Shown: positions 51,090 through 62,744 of the stretch, piece after piece
Layout: each line of letters starts with the position of its first letter
Numbering within the stretch: the stretch's first letter is position 1
Source of the DNA: Sclerodactyla briareus
Lineage: Eukaryota; Echinodermata; Holothuroidea; Dendrochirotida; Sclerodactylidae
Reading direction: 5' to 3'
NCBI GenBank assembly: GCA_026419785.1
Contig: JAODTK010005589.1
Coordinates: 186,001-250,000 of the forward strand
Length of the DNA: 64,000 bases
Notes under the pieces: generated by a model
Database searches by the model: none
What the model saw: the letters and a program-made list of their open reading frames with translations, nothing else
What the model was told of the DNA's origin: nothing
Program-made: the position numbers and the translations under genes

Positions 51090-52540
51090 CCAGGCGGGAT
51101 TTTCGCCTGCTTTCATAAACCTGGCCTGGCTGTTGCGGGCTGATCCTGTGTCACTTTCATGCAGTTGGTGAATTAGGCTTGAGATTAAAAATAATGGCCT
51201 TTTGTGCGGGCGGTTATTAAGTTGCTTGTCGTCAATTTTTTTTTCAAGTGACCATATTTATTCTCTGTCATGACTAACAAACTATCGTTTGAATCATTTG
51301 CTTTTTTCTCTCAAACTGAGAAAGAAAAGAAGACGAGAGTGATTAGAAGGTGGTTTTTTGAGTGGGAACATTGATGCTGATTGGACGAGGCATTCTTAAA
51401 AAAAAAAAAAAAAAAGATTCGCCGAGTGTCGCGAGTCGACACCGCCTCTTTTAAGCCAAAGTCGACAACGCCTCTACAAGACCTGAGTAGACGGCTAATA
51501 AGCCGAGCCTCGTAGTTGTTAGTGCGCTTGCTCACCACTGAACATTCGGGGGAATAGACGAGATTCCCCCATAACAAAATCGTTAGGCCTATTTTTCAAT
51601 TTTGGTCGTGTGTCCTGGTCCACCACTATTTGAAAACGTAACCATCATCCCGTGTTTCGGATTATTGTTGCCAAGATGGGGTAAATCTGTATCAAGTCTT
51701 CAATTAAGGCATTTTATATCGTTCTTAGCTCTTTTAACGAAAATCTGGGTCAAGAGTTTTGAGTGGGAAGCGGCTCTGTTTTTAGCCTTTGAACGGGAGT
51801 TGACTTTGTAACCTCTTTCAGCCTCATTCACTCATATGTTTCAAAGATGACCCATCTAATCACTCGTTGATTTCCCACACCAACCGCCTATGCGACTTCG
51901 TTCCGCTCGCTGTCAGGCTGAATCATTGGCGGGACTAGTGGGCGGTGCAACATCCGTCAACGTTGATTGCGCAATCGCAGCTTCTCTCTTTCCTGAAATA
52001 CTGGAAACGTCCATGTCCGCTGGAAAATGACTCTATTGGTCTGATTTTGAATTGTTTGGACAACCTCCAACCTTGTTTTTGGCATACTTTAGATTGATAT
52101 TGTTCTTAAATATCCCCATTTGGAGGATTCCTATTTTTCTGAACGTCTGCGGCGATACAAAACCAGCGCAATACGCCTGCCATAGCTAAAACAGTGGCTT
52201 CGGTTAATTTTAGTCTTCAAATGCATCCTTTCGATAAATTCTCATTTTCGGTATTGTAAAAGGTTATTGAAAGTTCTTTAAATATTCATGAACCAAATAG
52301 GGCGATTTTTCGCGGGAATTATTCAGGGTTGCTTCCATATCAACGCCCGTGTGCTACTATGACCTGATCGTAATGAGCAGAATCCCAATTTTCTCGGATT
52401 TGTCAAACGGAGCCCTGCAGACGATAGTTGGTAATATATGGCCATGGTATATCCAAAGAGTGATAACCCCTCTTTTTCAGGAACGGCTCCCTCATACAGC
52501 TATATCGTCGTTTTGCAGGCACTCTACTTTGACCTAAAAA
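51090..52540. other. No recognised gene
   Basis: An A run lies near 51,400. No family motif was seen on either strand. Confidence 0.35.
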
Positions 52541-52559
52541 ATTAAACACTACACTGTTT

Positions 52560-52965
52560 GTCTGTCTGTCTGTGTTATCATGGACTAGTGCTACTTACAG
52601 AGTGCTAAGAGATTCAAGGTCAAATGTCATTGAAGGGGGAATATTGAACTGTTATGTGGAGAAACTACAAAATATAAAAAACTGCGAATTACTTCATCTT
52701 CGGCAGTGTTATCATGGACTTGTGCTACCTCTGGGGTTCAGAGATCAAGGTCAAAGGTCAATGAGGTGACATAAGGAAATGGATTATCATCAGACTCGTT
52801 CAGTGTTATCATGGACTAGTGCTATTAAGACTGCTAAAGTTTCAGGTCACATGTCATTGAAGGGGGAATATTGAACTGTTATGTGGAGAAACTACAAATT
52901 ATACAAACTGCGCATTACCTTCATATTCGGTCAGTGTTATCATGGACTAGTGGACACCCAACACA
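52560..52965 (+). repeat. Tandem repeat, alternating 134/97-bp units with AGGTCA
   Basis: GTTATCATGGACTAGTGCTA recurs at about 52,574, 52,708 (one base differs), 52,805 and 52,936. The first and third units share TTGAAGGGGGAATATTGAAC and CTGTTATGTGGAGAAACTAC. AGGTCAAATGTCA, AGGTCAAAGGTCA and AGGTCACATGTCA occur at the same place in successive units. It lies directly upstream of the SLCO exon. Confidence 0.88.
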
Positions 52966-53128
52966 TGTTCAGGACTTTGGGTCCAGGGCACTGAAGGAGC
53001 ATATTGAGCTATGGACATACCATGTCCCGAACAACTTTGAAGTTAAAACGCTCAGTTTAAACGATGAGGCGGAAACCAAACCTTAAATTTTTCATTCTTC
53101 CTATTTTTCACATCTCCCCACCCCTCAG

Positions 53129-53839
53129 GGAGCGATAAAGACGGCTTCGTCAATACTAGGGTCACATCTATTGAACGCCGTTTTCGCGCTGAGTAGCACC
53201 CACTCTGGTGTGATCGTGAGCCTCTATTTCTTCACCGGAGTCTTCGTCAATCTAGCTGTCGCCTACATCGTTGGGCGTGGCCATAGGCCCGATGGCTGGC
53301 CGCGGGGATGGTCCTCTACGGGGCCGGGGCCTTCATATACTGTCTACCACACTTCCTCTCTGGGTACTACCACTACTCGCAAAACGCCGACGCCAACGAT
53401 GGTGAATATTATCCGATATGAAATCGATCCGTCCAACGTTACTGAGTCACTACCTCGAGGAACACTTTGCTCGGTTACTCGGTGTGAGGGAGGTATCGAA
53501 CTACCTGTATTTTTTCATCGTCGCCCAGATCGCCTTCGGGCTCGGATCAGCTCCGATATATACTCTAGGGAAGTGACTTGGATGAGAACGTGAGCGTTCC
53601 AAAATCGGGCCTCTATCTCGGATCTTGTACACGAGCGCCACCCTCGGGCCCGCCGTCGGTTATATAATGGGGGGCATCCTCCTTCGGTTCTATACAGATT
53701 TCCGAAGAGCCGACATGGTCATGATAACACCAAGATGACCCTGGAGGCTTGTTGGAGAGAGGTGGTTTGGTATGCTGCTGGCCTCACCGGTGGCGATAGG
53801 AGTTGCTCTTTCATATCACTCTTACGAGAGGAATAACTG
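53129..53839 (+). CDS. SLCO (OATP) organic anion transporter, one exon-like segment
   Basis: The segment follows a strong acceptor (CACATCTCCCCACCCCTCAG) and ends at a donor-like AACTG|GTGAGG. Across frames it reads DGFVNTRVTSIERRF, LSSTHSGVIVSLYFFTG, VGRGHRP, RWLAAGMVLYGAGAFIYCLP, HFLSGYY, SNYLYFFIVAQIAFGLGSAP, LDENVSVPKSGLYLGSCTRA, TLGPAVGYIMGGILLRFYTD and GMLLASPVAIG. These follow the OATP family from transmembrane helix 2 to about helix 5 in order. About five single-base slips separate the blocks. Such carriers move amphipathic organic anions across the plasma membrane. No other exon of the gene was found in the window. It may be a real exon with assembly errors or a decayed copy. Confidence 0.85.
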
Positions 53840-53869
53840 GTGAGGTTTACCATTACCTATCATTTGATA

Positions 53870-54205
53870 TCCAGTGCTGATAGTGTTATCCACATGCTCC
53901 AAAGCGCTCCACACAAATAAACCCCTGGCCATTAGTGACTATCACACCCGAACGATACTCTACGCATTTCTGGATTGTTCACTACCGACGAACCATTCAA
54001 GTACGTCACTTGATTCTGTCCCCCTGAGACTTCCCAAGGCACCTCAAATGGTACCCACTTTTACACGTGGGTGACGTGCGACATTTCAGGGGTACATGCC
54101 TTGTCTACAGCACTATACGGAAGAAGCCCGGGCTTCCACGGGTTCCGAACTCGTAGTAGGCTATCAAATGAACGGAAGCTTATTGGTAGCCTACCGTGCT
54201 CTCGA
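53870..54205 (-). mobile_element. tRNA-derived SINE, copy 2 (inverted)
   Basis: The reverse complement contains CACCCACGTGTAAAAGTGGG, TGTAGACAAGGCATGT, AGCCCGGGCTTCTTCCG, CGGGTGTGATAGTCACTAAT and GGAGCGCTTTGGAGCATGTG, in the order of the SINE at 25,430. The head and tail are more diverged than in copy 1. Confidence 0.85.
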
Positions 54206-54209
54206 GTTC

Positions 54210-55980
54210 TTAAATGCATCAAACATCAATAAGTTTTTCCATACCATTCATAGGAAGTTATTAATTCGTTTATATGGATTGATCCCGCAGGACCTGTAAA
54301 ACAGTAGTTCGATCTCTGTCCACATTGAATGGATGTTTCGTACCTGAGTAAAATAATTACACGACAGCACAGGTTTACTTTGAACTCTCACTAAACTGCT
54401 AAACCGCATCCAATTCAACTATGTGACGTCATTCTAACGAAGGTCACGGAGATTGCAGGAGACGACAGCCCACAAATTACTGATTTGTATAATTTGAATT
54501 GATAGATTTGAAATGTATAATTTGAATTGATAATTCGTAACTGGTAATCCGTTCAAACGAATTGTTATTACTACGAATGATAATTAATTCTTGCATTCTA
54601 TTTCGAAATTCTATTTAACCGGAAAAATCTTACATTGTCGTTTCTTCCTTCTGGCTGTCTGGAAGTGATCAGTGGTAATACTTTACAGCATGCAGTCCTC
54701 ACGTTCATTAAGATGCAGGGTGCTCCTCAAATACTGCGGTTTACAACCTTTTGGGCACATATTGCCTATTTGGATGTTTCATTCAATGGGTAGGTAACAT
54801 AATAGAATTGAAAAAAAAAAAAAAAACACGTGATATCAAATTATGCAAATTATGCCGTTTGTCCCTGTTTGTGGAAGTTCCTAAACACTCCCCCAAATCT
54901 GTAAACTTGGCTCCGAATAGATGAAAACGGATTCCCCTGGATTCTCTTTCTAATGGGCCCAACATTTCTGAGGCTTAGAATGACAAAGGTGTGAACACAG
55001 ATACATTCACACATAGCCTATGCATTGGGCACGCGATATTGAAAATAAAAGCGCTTTCAATTTCCGTCCTTCATGAAATCCTACTTTTCTTAGTGACCCA
55101 GAAAAACCAGTTGTGTTACCAACAAAAAAGATATATAAAAAACATTTGGCGAAACATGTTAAAGATTTTTTTTAAAATGTTTTGTTGTTTGCTGAGGAAC
55201 CTTGAAGGATCGTAAACGTAGACGTTTGCATGGTTGACACATCAGGTCAGTCGCGAATTACGTATTACGTGGGGCTCAACGGTGATCACAAATGGAAAAA
55301 ATACTGCAGGCTTAGCCTGTTAGCCAAGGCAGAGGTTCATTGTGAGCCGTGAAATCCGATGTAAAAGTTAAGCAATCTATTTTTCAATAGTTTTATTGCT
55401 GCCACCATTCTCAGATTTCGCGTTATTTATCTTGGCCCCTAATCATATAATTGTAAGGGAATAGCGAGAAGTGATTAAATTGTTATACGGACACAATCGT
55501 CTTCTGCCCCTTATTTTATCTTATAGTTAAGCTTTGTAGTTAGGGTTAGTTTAGTTTAGTGAATAAAGATCGGAAGAAAAGCCTCAATTAAACGGACACC
55601 GGGAGAGCCCAAAACAACCCAGGAAAGAAAACTGAACCGAAACCGAACTAAATAATACGCCCTGATTCCGAAAATAAATACAAGACTGTTCTTAACGATT
55701 CCCCACTCCTTAGTTTAAAGCAAACAACATTTTCAGGAAGACAATCCACTCATGATCACCTTCTGCGAGAAGAAAAATATTTACGAATGTCCATTCTGCA
55801 GCGTTTGCCACGATGCTTGAGACAATGGCTTCTATTTGCAGTAACATTGGAAATTCAAAGAAGTAGTAGAAAGACAGGCCATCGAGCGTCCAGGGACAAT
55901 TTTGAAAACCTGAATCAAGTCACCCCGGATTCGCCTCCGCTCATGGTAGTTAGACCGAGAAGGGACGCCTATCTTTCCTC
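54210..55980. other. No recognised gene
   Basis: AT-rich DNA with a small local duplication (TATAATTTGAATTGATA at about 54,488 and 54,515). GTTAGGGTTAG at about 55,540 is a single occurrence. Confidence 0.4.
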
Positions 55981-55984
55981 GTAA

Positions 55985-58300
55985 GAATTTTTAAGACAGT
56001 GAACATTTAGTTGCCCTACGGAACGTTCTCAATTGCAAAGTAGGGATCCACACTTGTACAGAATACTTCGGTGCGGTCTCACCAGTTGCGTAAAAGACTG
56101 CAACAATATCTTATCAAGGAAACTGAAAGTGAGTCTATCAACAAGAATCCAATTAGCTCTTCTAGCAGCTTCGGCACACTGCTTGGAAGGTTTCCAAAGA
56201 AACTTCCAAAACAAACCCCAAGATCTTTTTCTGAATCACCTCCGGAATATTTCGGCCATTCACTGAAGGAAGCGCTTGCGATTGTGAAAACCAACAGCAT
56301 AACTTTGCACTTTGTCGACATTGAAAAAAATCTCAGTCGGAAGACCATTTGGAAATTATATCCAGATCCCTATGAACAATAGCCGCATTCTCATCATCGA
56401 ACCTGACCCTCCCGATACAACTTAGTATCGTCTGCGAACATTCTTGAACCATTGAATCACAAGAACCTTTCAAGATCGTCAATATACGCCAGAACAGGAG
56501 CGGGCACAAGAACCGATCCCTGGGGAACACCCACTAGTGACCTTTTGCCAAGAAGACGACCCGCCTATTAATGACAACTCGTTGTACCTATTATGAGCCA
56601 CTCACGAATCCACTTGGGGACATTACCCTCAATACCAAAGCTCTCCAATTGAGCCAAGAGACGCTCATTGAGGAACCTTGGTCAAAAGCTTTCTGAAAGT
56701 CCAGGAAATTATATCAACAGCATGACGTTGTTCACACAGAACAAGGTAACATCTTCCATAAATTCCAAGAGATTAGTCAAAACGATCTTCCTAAAACCCA
56801 TGATGAGAATCTCTAATTCAGGACTATTGTATTAAAATAAAATCAACCACATGATCCCGAATGATTAATTCCATTACCTTGCAGAAAACACTAGTAAGAC
56901 TGAATAGCATGTAATTACAAGGAAGAAGAGACCGTTGTACCTTTCTTGAAATAGGAGAAACATGTGCTCTCCGCGAATAATAGGAACATAACTTCTTGTA
57001 GAGTCCCTTATTGAAAACTACATAAGCTAGTGGAACGGGACAACTCGTCGGCCAAAGGTTTTAGTAAGAAAGGATAAACTCCGTCAGGACCAGGAGCTTT
57101 ATCACCTTGAGCTTTCTGCAGTTCTCTGTACGAAACGACGAACACACCATTTACCAATACTGTGCGGAGAAACCCCGACATCTAGGTCACCAAAATTATC
57201 AAGTTCTCATGAGTAAAAAACAGACGAAAGTAATTATTAAGAACCTAAGCCATCTCCTGGCTATCGCTGATGGTACTACCCGAGTTGGAAACTAATCAAA
57301 GGACCAAGCTGTCCTTAATTTCTGCTTCCCCTCACATAAGAGAAAATGCACGCGGATTCTCCTGATATAAGGGCAATCTGCCTCTCGAAATCAGTTTTGG
57401 CGCCAGAAACAAACCTGGACAAGTTTTGCTGAACTTTGAAATGCTTCCTAGACAGAACACGGACCCAGAAGAACGATAAAGTCGCCAATAAGTGTCGTTA
57501 CTTTTGATGGCCAGGAAAACTTCCTTTTCATCCAAGAAGGGCTCTTGTTCTTACTGCGACGTTTCTCCAAGGAACGTAACTTTCAAACCTCGTTAACCTT
57601 TTCATGAACCATCCAAGAGTCAAAACAGCATTGACTTTCTAACAATTTATGCCAATCTCTTTGTAAAAAACCTGAAAAATGCCCAACATCGGCCTTCGCG
57701 AAACCAGGAACAAGCTCAACACCTGTGGGATATGACGAAACAGACCAATTGAAAGCTAAACAATTCGTGGATCACTTGCAACGAGTTACCCAAGCTCTTA
57801 CATTATCTACAGACTCGGCACTGCTCAAAACTAAAACCAAAAGATTATGCTTTCCGGTAGGGGAAAATGTACATGCTGAGAAAGGGAAAACAATCTGCGT
57901 GACATTGAAAAAAGCCAATTCCATGCTGCAACTAGTACCATTTAGACAAGAAATATCTGGATAATGAAATCACCCATAATAATGGTACTCTTCCCAGAAA
58001 CTTCGAAAAGCATGGTCGGAAAGAAAAGCGTTGTTGTCTTCAGAGCATCTGGACGAACGGTACACAACGCAAATAATAAAGAGCTGGGAATACCAGATGA
58101 GTGAGACGGAATGTTTTTTTTCACACCAACGAGTTGACAAACTACAACATATCGGCCTTCAAAACTATTCAAGTCAGACCTAACATACAACAAAACTCAC
58201 CACCAATGCCAAGGAGAGTATCTATCCTATCTTGCCTATTAAACAGTTACCCGAATTTTTTGGAACAACCCAAATATGAAATGTTCTGATGTGACAGGAA
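55985..58300 (-). mobile_element. CR1-like LINE, 5'-truncated, endonuclease plus reverse transcriptase
   Basis: Read on the minus strand from right to left: RQDRIDTLLGIGG and LYVRSDLNSFEGRYVV, then LCTVRPDALKTTT and TIIMGDF (apurinic-type endonuclease, 58.2-57.95 kb); the WM-K..FLAIKSNDTYWRLYR linker (57.6-57.4 kb); LQKAQGDKAPGPDGVYPFLL (57.1 kb); GVPQGSVL (56.5 kb); FADDTKLYR, the catalytic A/FxDD box (56.44 kb); KCKVM (56.3 kb); and EKDLGV..., AARRANWIL, LVRPH (56.1-56.2 kb). The order and motifs are those of CR1/L2-clade ORF2. Multiple frame changes make it non-functional as sequenced. Confidence 0.88.
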
Positions 58301-58559
58301 AACATTATTACAGTATTTTTTTCAATGACAGGAACAGCAGAGAGAGATTCGGAAAAGCCAAGGTGTCGGTCGTCATAAACGGGGCGGCGAGGTTTTTATC
58401 GGACTCGAACCGATTTGGAGAGGAAAAACCGAAGGATTCTTCCTTGCCCTTAAAAACCTCTTACGTATCCGACCATGATGTTCCTCAACGTAGTGTTTCT
58501 GCACGGAATCGGCTAATCATCGTCGCGTTTTTGCGCCTTTCTACCAAAGTGGTCGAGGA

Positions 58560-58660
58560 AGATTTTTGGGCAAACGCCGTCGTTTTCCGCCACATAGTTG
58601 GTGAGTTCACCGATTGTAGTAATTTTGTAGCGGAAGAAGCGGGTTCGTCCTGAAACATCA
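58560..58660 (-). other. Exon-like open stretch of unknown identity
   Basis: Acceptor-like CATTCCTGATGTTTCAG is followed by GRTRFFRYKITTIGELTNYV and AENDGVCPKIFLDHFGRKAQ before a stop. The stretch looks protein-like and is near but outside the recognised LINE motifs. I cannot name it. Confidence 0.25.
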
Positions 58661-58720
58661 GGAATGGTGCGAGTGTCATTTGTTATAGTTCAGATCTCGT
58701 AAAATGGATTTTCACGCCAG

Positions 58721-58793
58721 CCGGACACCGCATCCGCTTACGGCATCCCAGTCTAAAGGAGAGATTCCATTAGTTGCGGATGCGGGGTGCGGT
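58721..58793. repeat. Foldback element F1 (GCATCCGC arms)
   Basis: ACACCGCATCCGCTTACGG on the left pairs with TTGCGGATGCGGGGTGCGG on the right. About 70 bases with a short middle containing CTAAAGGAGAGATTCCAT. Confidence 0.7.
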
Positions 58794-59127
58794 AACATTT
58801 CGAAAATCGCAGTTGCGACTACGACCACTTTTTCGAGGAAAAAAATGTAAGGGTGATACCGGATGACTAAAAATAGGTGATAACTCACAAACATGACATA
58901 AATTGGGGGAAGCTATAGAGATATTTCATATAATCCGTTTGCGAGCTGCGGCAATAATGCCGCGTTGGTACGCGAGGTAACTTTTGCGTACTCTGTGCTC
59001 GTTCCATTTCGTTCGAATGAATTCTTGCCCCTATTGCAACTGGTTATATCTCTCTGCCAACCCGAATAACAGCTCTTTCGGGCACTTCACATTTATCTTT
59101 ACGTGAAAACGAGTTTATGGTTTTTAC

Positions 59128-59206
59128 CATACCCCGCATCCCGCGTACTTATGGAATTTCGCCTTAAGGGTGGAATTCCATAGATTGCAGATGCGGGTCC
59201 GGTACG
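59128..59206. repeat. Foldback element F2, same family
   Basis: CCCCGCATCCCGCGTACTTA and TGGAATTTCGCC pair with GGTGGAATTCCATAGA and GCAGATGCGGGTCCGGTACG. Arms are about 36 bases. Related ends occur at 26,764 and 26,931. Confidence 0.72.
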
Positions 59207-59465
59207 CATGTGGAAAACAGCGAATTCACGTGAACTGATCTCAGGTGATGGGGCAAATGTCTGGATAGATGTCCTATTTGGGTTGCAAGATAGATCTTGG
59301 TTCCACAGAGCCAAAAAAATCATGTTAATGAAGCGTGAACCAACAACTGAATAGGCGAAAGGAGCACATGTACCTATGCGTATACGGATGCGATCACGCG
59401 ATGAATCTATGGAATAGCTTCCTCGAAAGACCAGTCAACGACCAATAGGCATTGGAACGCTGCAG

Positions 59466-60173
59466 TTATGGCCTTTCGCATGAACTTAGTGTGTTCTCTT
59501 CGGAACTCAACCATTCCGTTATGTGGAATATGTGACTTCTCCATCCATTCCCCGATACCGAATCGGCCTCTATGGAATTCCTAGCCTTATTCGCTGCTGG
59601 ACAATTTTGTCGCTGGATAAATAAACAAAACGTGTGTCTTATACAAAGAGAACAGTCTATGACATGACATGGTGGCAAAATCAGTTCTCTTGTGCACACT
59701 GGAATGACGTCTGCTGTGATGTCACGCAAGCAGCACTCGATTATCGGAGGGGATTTGAGACCATTTTCCCATAATCGAGTCCCATTCAGCCTTCGCAAAG
59801 CAACCCAAGCAAACCCATTCTGTAGTATTCCATTATTATTGACTGATATAAAACACAAATTGAAAAACAAAATGTTGTTTGAAACGATAGTAATTGGGTC
59901 AAAAAATTCGTTAATGTCGTGGAAAAGGGCCCTGTGGTTTAAAACATATATATTGTGCGGCGGTCGGTTTTCTAAAAAATTCGCGGACCTGATCACCATT
60001 TTCTCCAAGAATAGAATGATTGAGTGCTGTAATTCCGACTGGAAGAACGATGGCATCCAAATGTTTTTTTTCAAATTGTGATCATTGTCTCGAAATTGGA
60101 AAGGAGAATGGAACTTTAAGAAGCCGTACTGTGGTCTGTACACTGCAGTCCGTTGATGTCTGTATGTGCTCAA
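59466..60173 (-). other. Unexplained 235-codon open frame
   Basis: This is the longest continuous frame in the window. No domain, signal or repeat structure is recognised; the sequence is rich in Ile, Phe, Asn and Cys. The opposite strand is also open over 59,692-60,081, which weakens the coding case. A decayed or novel element protein is possible. Confidence 0.25.
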
Positions 60174-60419
60174 AACGACCTCTCAGAGGATATAGTTATG
60201 TACTTGCTGTTGTGCTGCTTAAACCATCCCTGCAGGTTTAAACGCTCAAGGTGTGACAAATTCGTTTTACAGAAGTTGAAGGGAGAGCATGGTGAAGTGG
60301 CCGTCGCCAGTAGGGGGATTCGGAAGGAGAAAACGGCCAAGCGGAGGGAAAGAAGCACATGGGAGAGAAGGGGAGAAGGGCAAGAGGGGTTGAATCGAAA
60401 AGGAAAAGAGCGAGTCTTC

Positions 60420-60815
60420 ATGGATTAGGCCGCCTACGACCTCCGCCACTTCCGATACGCTATCAGTGAAAGTTAGCCACCCAATGTTGCTGTGGCTCCT
60501 TGCTACATTAGCGGCCTTATTTCATCTGCTCGTCTGGTAACTTCTGTTACTGCCTTCCTTCCGCCCAGTCACCTAACAGTTGGCTCGTGGGCCATTAACT
60601 AGATCGATATGGTGAGCGCGCATTCCTGTCGCGGCTCCAGCTCTCTGGAAATTCCGATAACACATATGTGAATCTTCATCTGTTGCTATTTAAGAGAGAC
60701 AGCTGAAAACTTACCTTTTCCCATTGTGATTCTCGTTATTGCAGGTTCGGTTTGTGAAGCGCATAGCAACTTTGTATTAAGCGCTATATGAATGTAATTT
60801 ATTATATTAAAGTCA
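60420..60815 (+). mobile_element. L2/CR1-type LINE 3' end
   Basis: RYGERAF followed, after a one-base slip, by AAPALWK and later RQLKTYLF is the characteristic C-terminus of L2/CR1-clade ORF2 (YG.RAFS..AP.LWN.LP ... FK..LKT.LF). It is followed by GAAGCGCATAGCAA and GCGCTATATGAATG with an AT-rich end, the usual 3' UTR of these elements. The SINE tail at 25,770 is similar, suggesting the SINE borrows this LINE's 3' end. Confidence 0.78.
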
Positions 60816-60887
60816 GGCACAGATAAGGTATAGGGTTCAGTAAGGTGGAACGACGCCTCATTTCAATGAACCCTGAATGGTTTGCGT

Positions 60888-61049
60888 GCTAACATTCTGC
60901 GGCATTCAACGGCATAATTACTCTCCGTCCCGACACTGGGCCCGGGTACAATGTCAACCTCGAGGAAATATCCTGCCACCCCACCTCCTCCGACTGGGAG
61001 GGTTGGCTACACGCCTTGGCACCCCTCAAAAAGTGCTTTTGACGCATCT
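60888..61049 (+). other. Short protein-like open stretch
   Basis: One frame reads AFNGIITLRPDTGPGYNVNL then EEISCHPTSSDWEGWLHALA and PLKKCF before a stop. The composition resembles a real protein but no family is recognised and no clear splice sites flank it. Confidence 0.22.
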
Positions 61050-61291
61050 TCCGGTCCCTCCAGAGATTGAACTTTGCATCCACCTTATCCTGTTTGCAAG
61101 ATAATAAAAAAAACGGACTCGGCGGTCAGCGTTGTATAACAGGTTACTCCCACCTTTTGTTAAAAGCAAACTTGATGCGTTGCTTCCGAGTCGTGCTAGA
61201 TGTAGAACGAAAGTCGCGGGAGGATCGGAACGATTGCCACTCCGGCACCGTCACTTTACTGAAATCATACCTAATGATGCCAATTGCCCCC

Positions 61292-61400
61292 CCCTCCACA
61301 CACACCACACACGCAAAACACAATTACACACGCACACACAACACACGCACGCACACACACACACGCACACACAACACAACACACACCGCACGCAAACACC
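61292..61400. repeat. (CA)n-rich microsatellite
   Basis: ACACACGCACAC units with many interruptions. Confidence 0.9.
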
Positions 61401-62445
61401 ACATACAACACTCCTCATTTCGATGAAGTATAGTAGATCGAATTATAGCTGCAGCGGCTCGACCATGTGCCATTATATCCAAAGTCATTCGAAGGTAATG
61501 GGTATGCTTGCACTTCTGTCAACGACAATTCGCTGGTCGTAGATGCCCGGCATCGCCCTACAGTCACAGACACAGGTCACAGTAATCTTGCCAGGAAAGT
61601 ACATGCGTCGTACACCATCGATTATAGTCAATATTCTGTCTGTACAGAGCAAACGACACAAATATTTTGCGCACTCGGGTTTTTTTTTTGAGCAATTATT
61701 ACCTACGTGGGTTGGGACAACAGGTTCGATTCCACTGACCCAGGGTAATATTGGGAAGGCACTGATACAACTTCATTAATATATTCGTTAAGGGCCACGG
61801 TGATGTTGGAAAAATGACTCGACCTATGTCTTTCCGTCATACATTATGGCAAGCTATACCCACAGAACGGATTTCAGTCGATCTGATGAAAGCGCAATCT
61901 GGTATTGCAAAACTAAATTAGCGTTAAATATGTTTAACAAACAGGTTCTTTTGAGAACCCTGCAACAAATGAACGACCTAATGGGGAGAAAGGAAATGGG
62001 CAAGGATCCCGATACCTCGGCCGAGCCACTCTGCTCCAGTCTCTTGTGCTGACCGAGGACAAAGTACGGGAAGGCACAAGTACCATTTTCAGGTCTTTGG
62101 TTTCTGACCCCCGGGATCCGCCCCCGAATCACGAGTGGTGTTCAGTCAACTTCTCGGTTAAGATAGGACCAACAATAAAAAACTCACAGAATCGTTTCCC
62201 AGATATGGAAAGGCATACTCTCATTCATTTCGAAGGAATAAGATTTCATCTTCATGTTAGCAAGGCACAAAATGCAGACAATTAATATGTAGAGATTCGG
62301 ATGGCCTTTGCATCGGCCACAACATCATGACGTCACAGATAAGAAATAAACTAAACGAGCAGATGCAAGGATCCCCAATTCAGATTGGAGGTTTGAGATG
62401 TCCTCTCTCAACATGGCTAGTTAAAGATTTATGTTGAAGACCAGT

Positions 62446-62742
62446 GGCGCCAACGGGAGGGGGGGTTGACCCCCCCCCCCGCCCACCCACCCAAGTGTCA
62501 CTATATTTTAAACGCACAAAAAACTATTTTCTTGCCGTTCAGTAGAGGTTTTGCAGGTTACGGAGCAAATATTGCAGCAGCAGCGAATGGGGCCCAATGA
62601 GTTGTTAATTATTGCAATAGGGAGGGAGTGGGAGGCCATTTATGAGGGCGCACTATCCCTTGGGTTCCGACCACATCCCTCCCCCTCCCCCCCCCCAACA
62701 GACAACAATCTTCGTACGCGCCTGGCAATGACATAGCCCTTG
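62446..62742. mobile_element. Short element with GTGGCGCCAACG end and inner poly-G/poly-C
   Basis: Left AGTGGCGCCAACGGGAGG plus poly-G; right poly-C followed by AATCTTCGTACGCGCCTGGC, whose reverse complement (GCCAGGCGCGTACGAAG) resembles the left end. About 290 bases, the same plan as 41,343-41,632. Confidence 0.5.
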
Positions 62743-62744
62743 TT

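Noticed and set aside
50864-51118. 84-codon frame with GRRESAW repeats
   Set aside because: The repeat is a three-copy 21-base minisatellite and the flanking residues match nothing I recognise.
53129-53839. Processed retrocopy of SLCO
   Set aside because: A strong acceptor and a donor-like border flank the segment, and no poly-A tail or further coding follows, so an exon is more likely than a cDNA copy.
55540-55551. Telomere-like GTTAGGGTTAG
   Set aside because: A single occurrence with no array.
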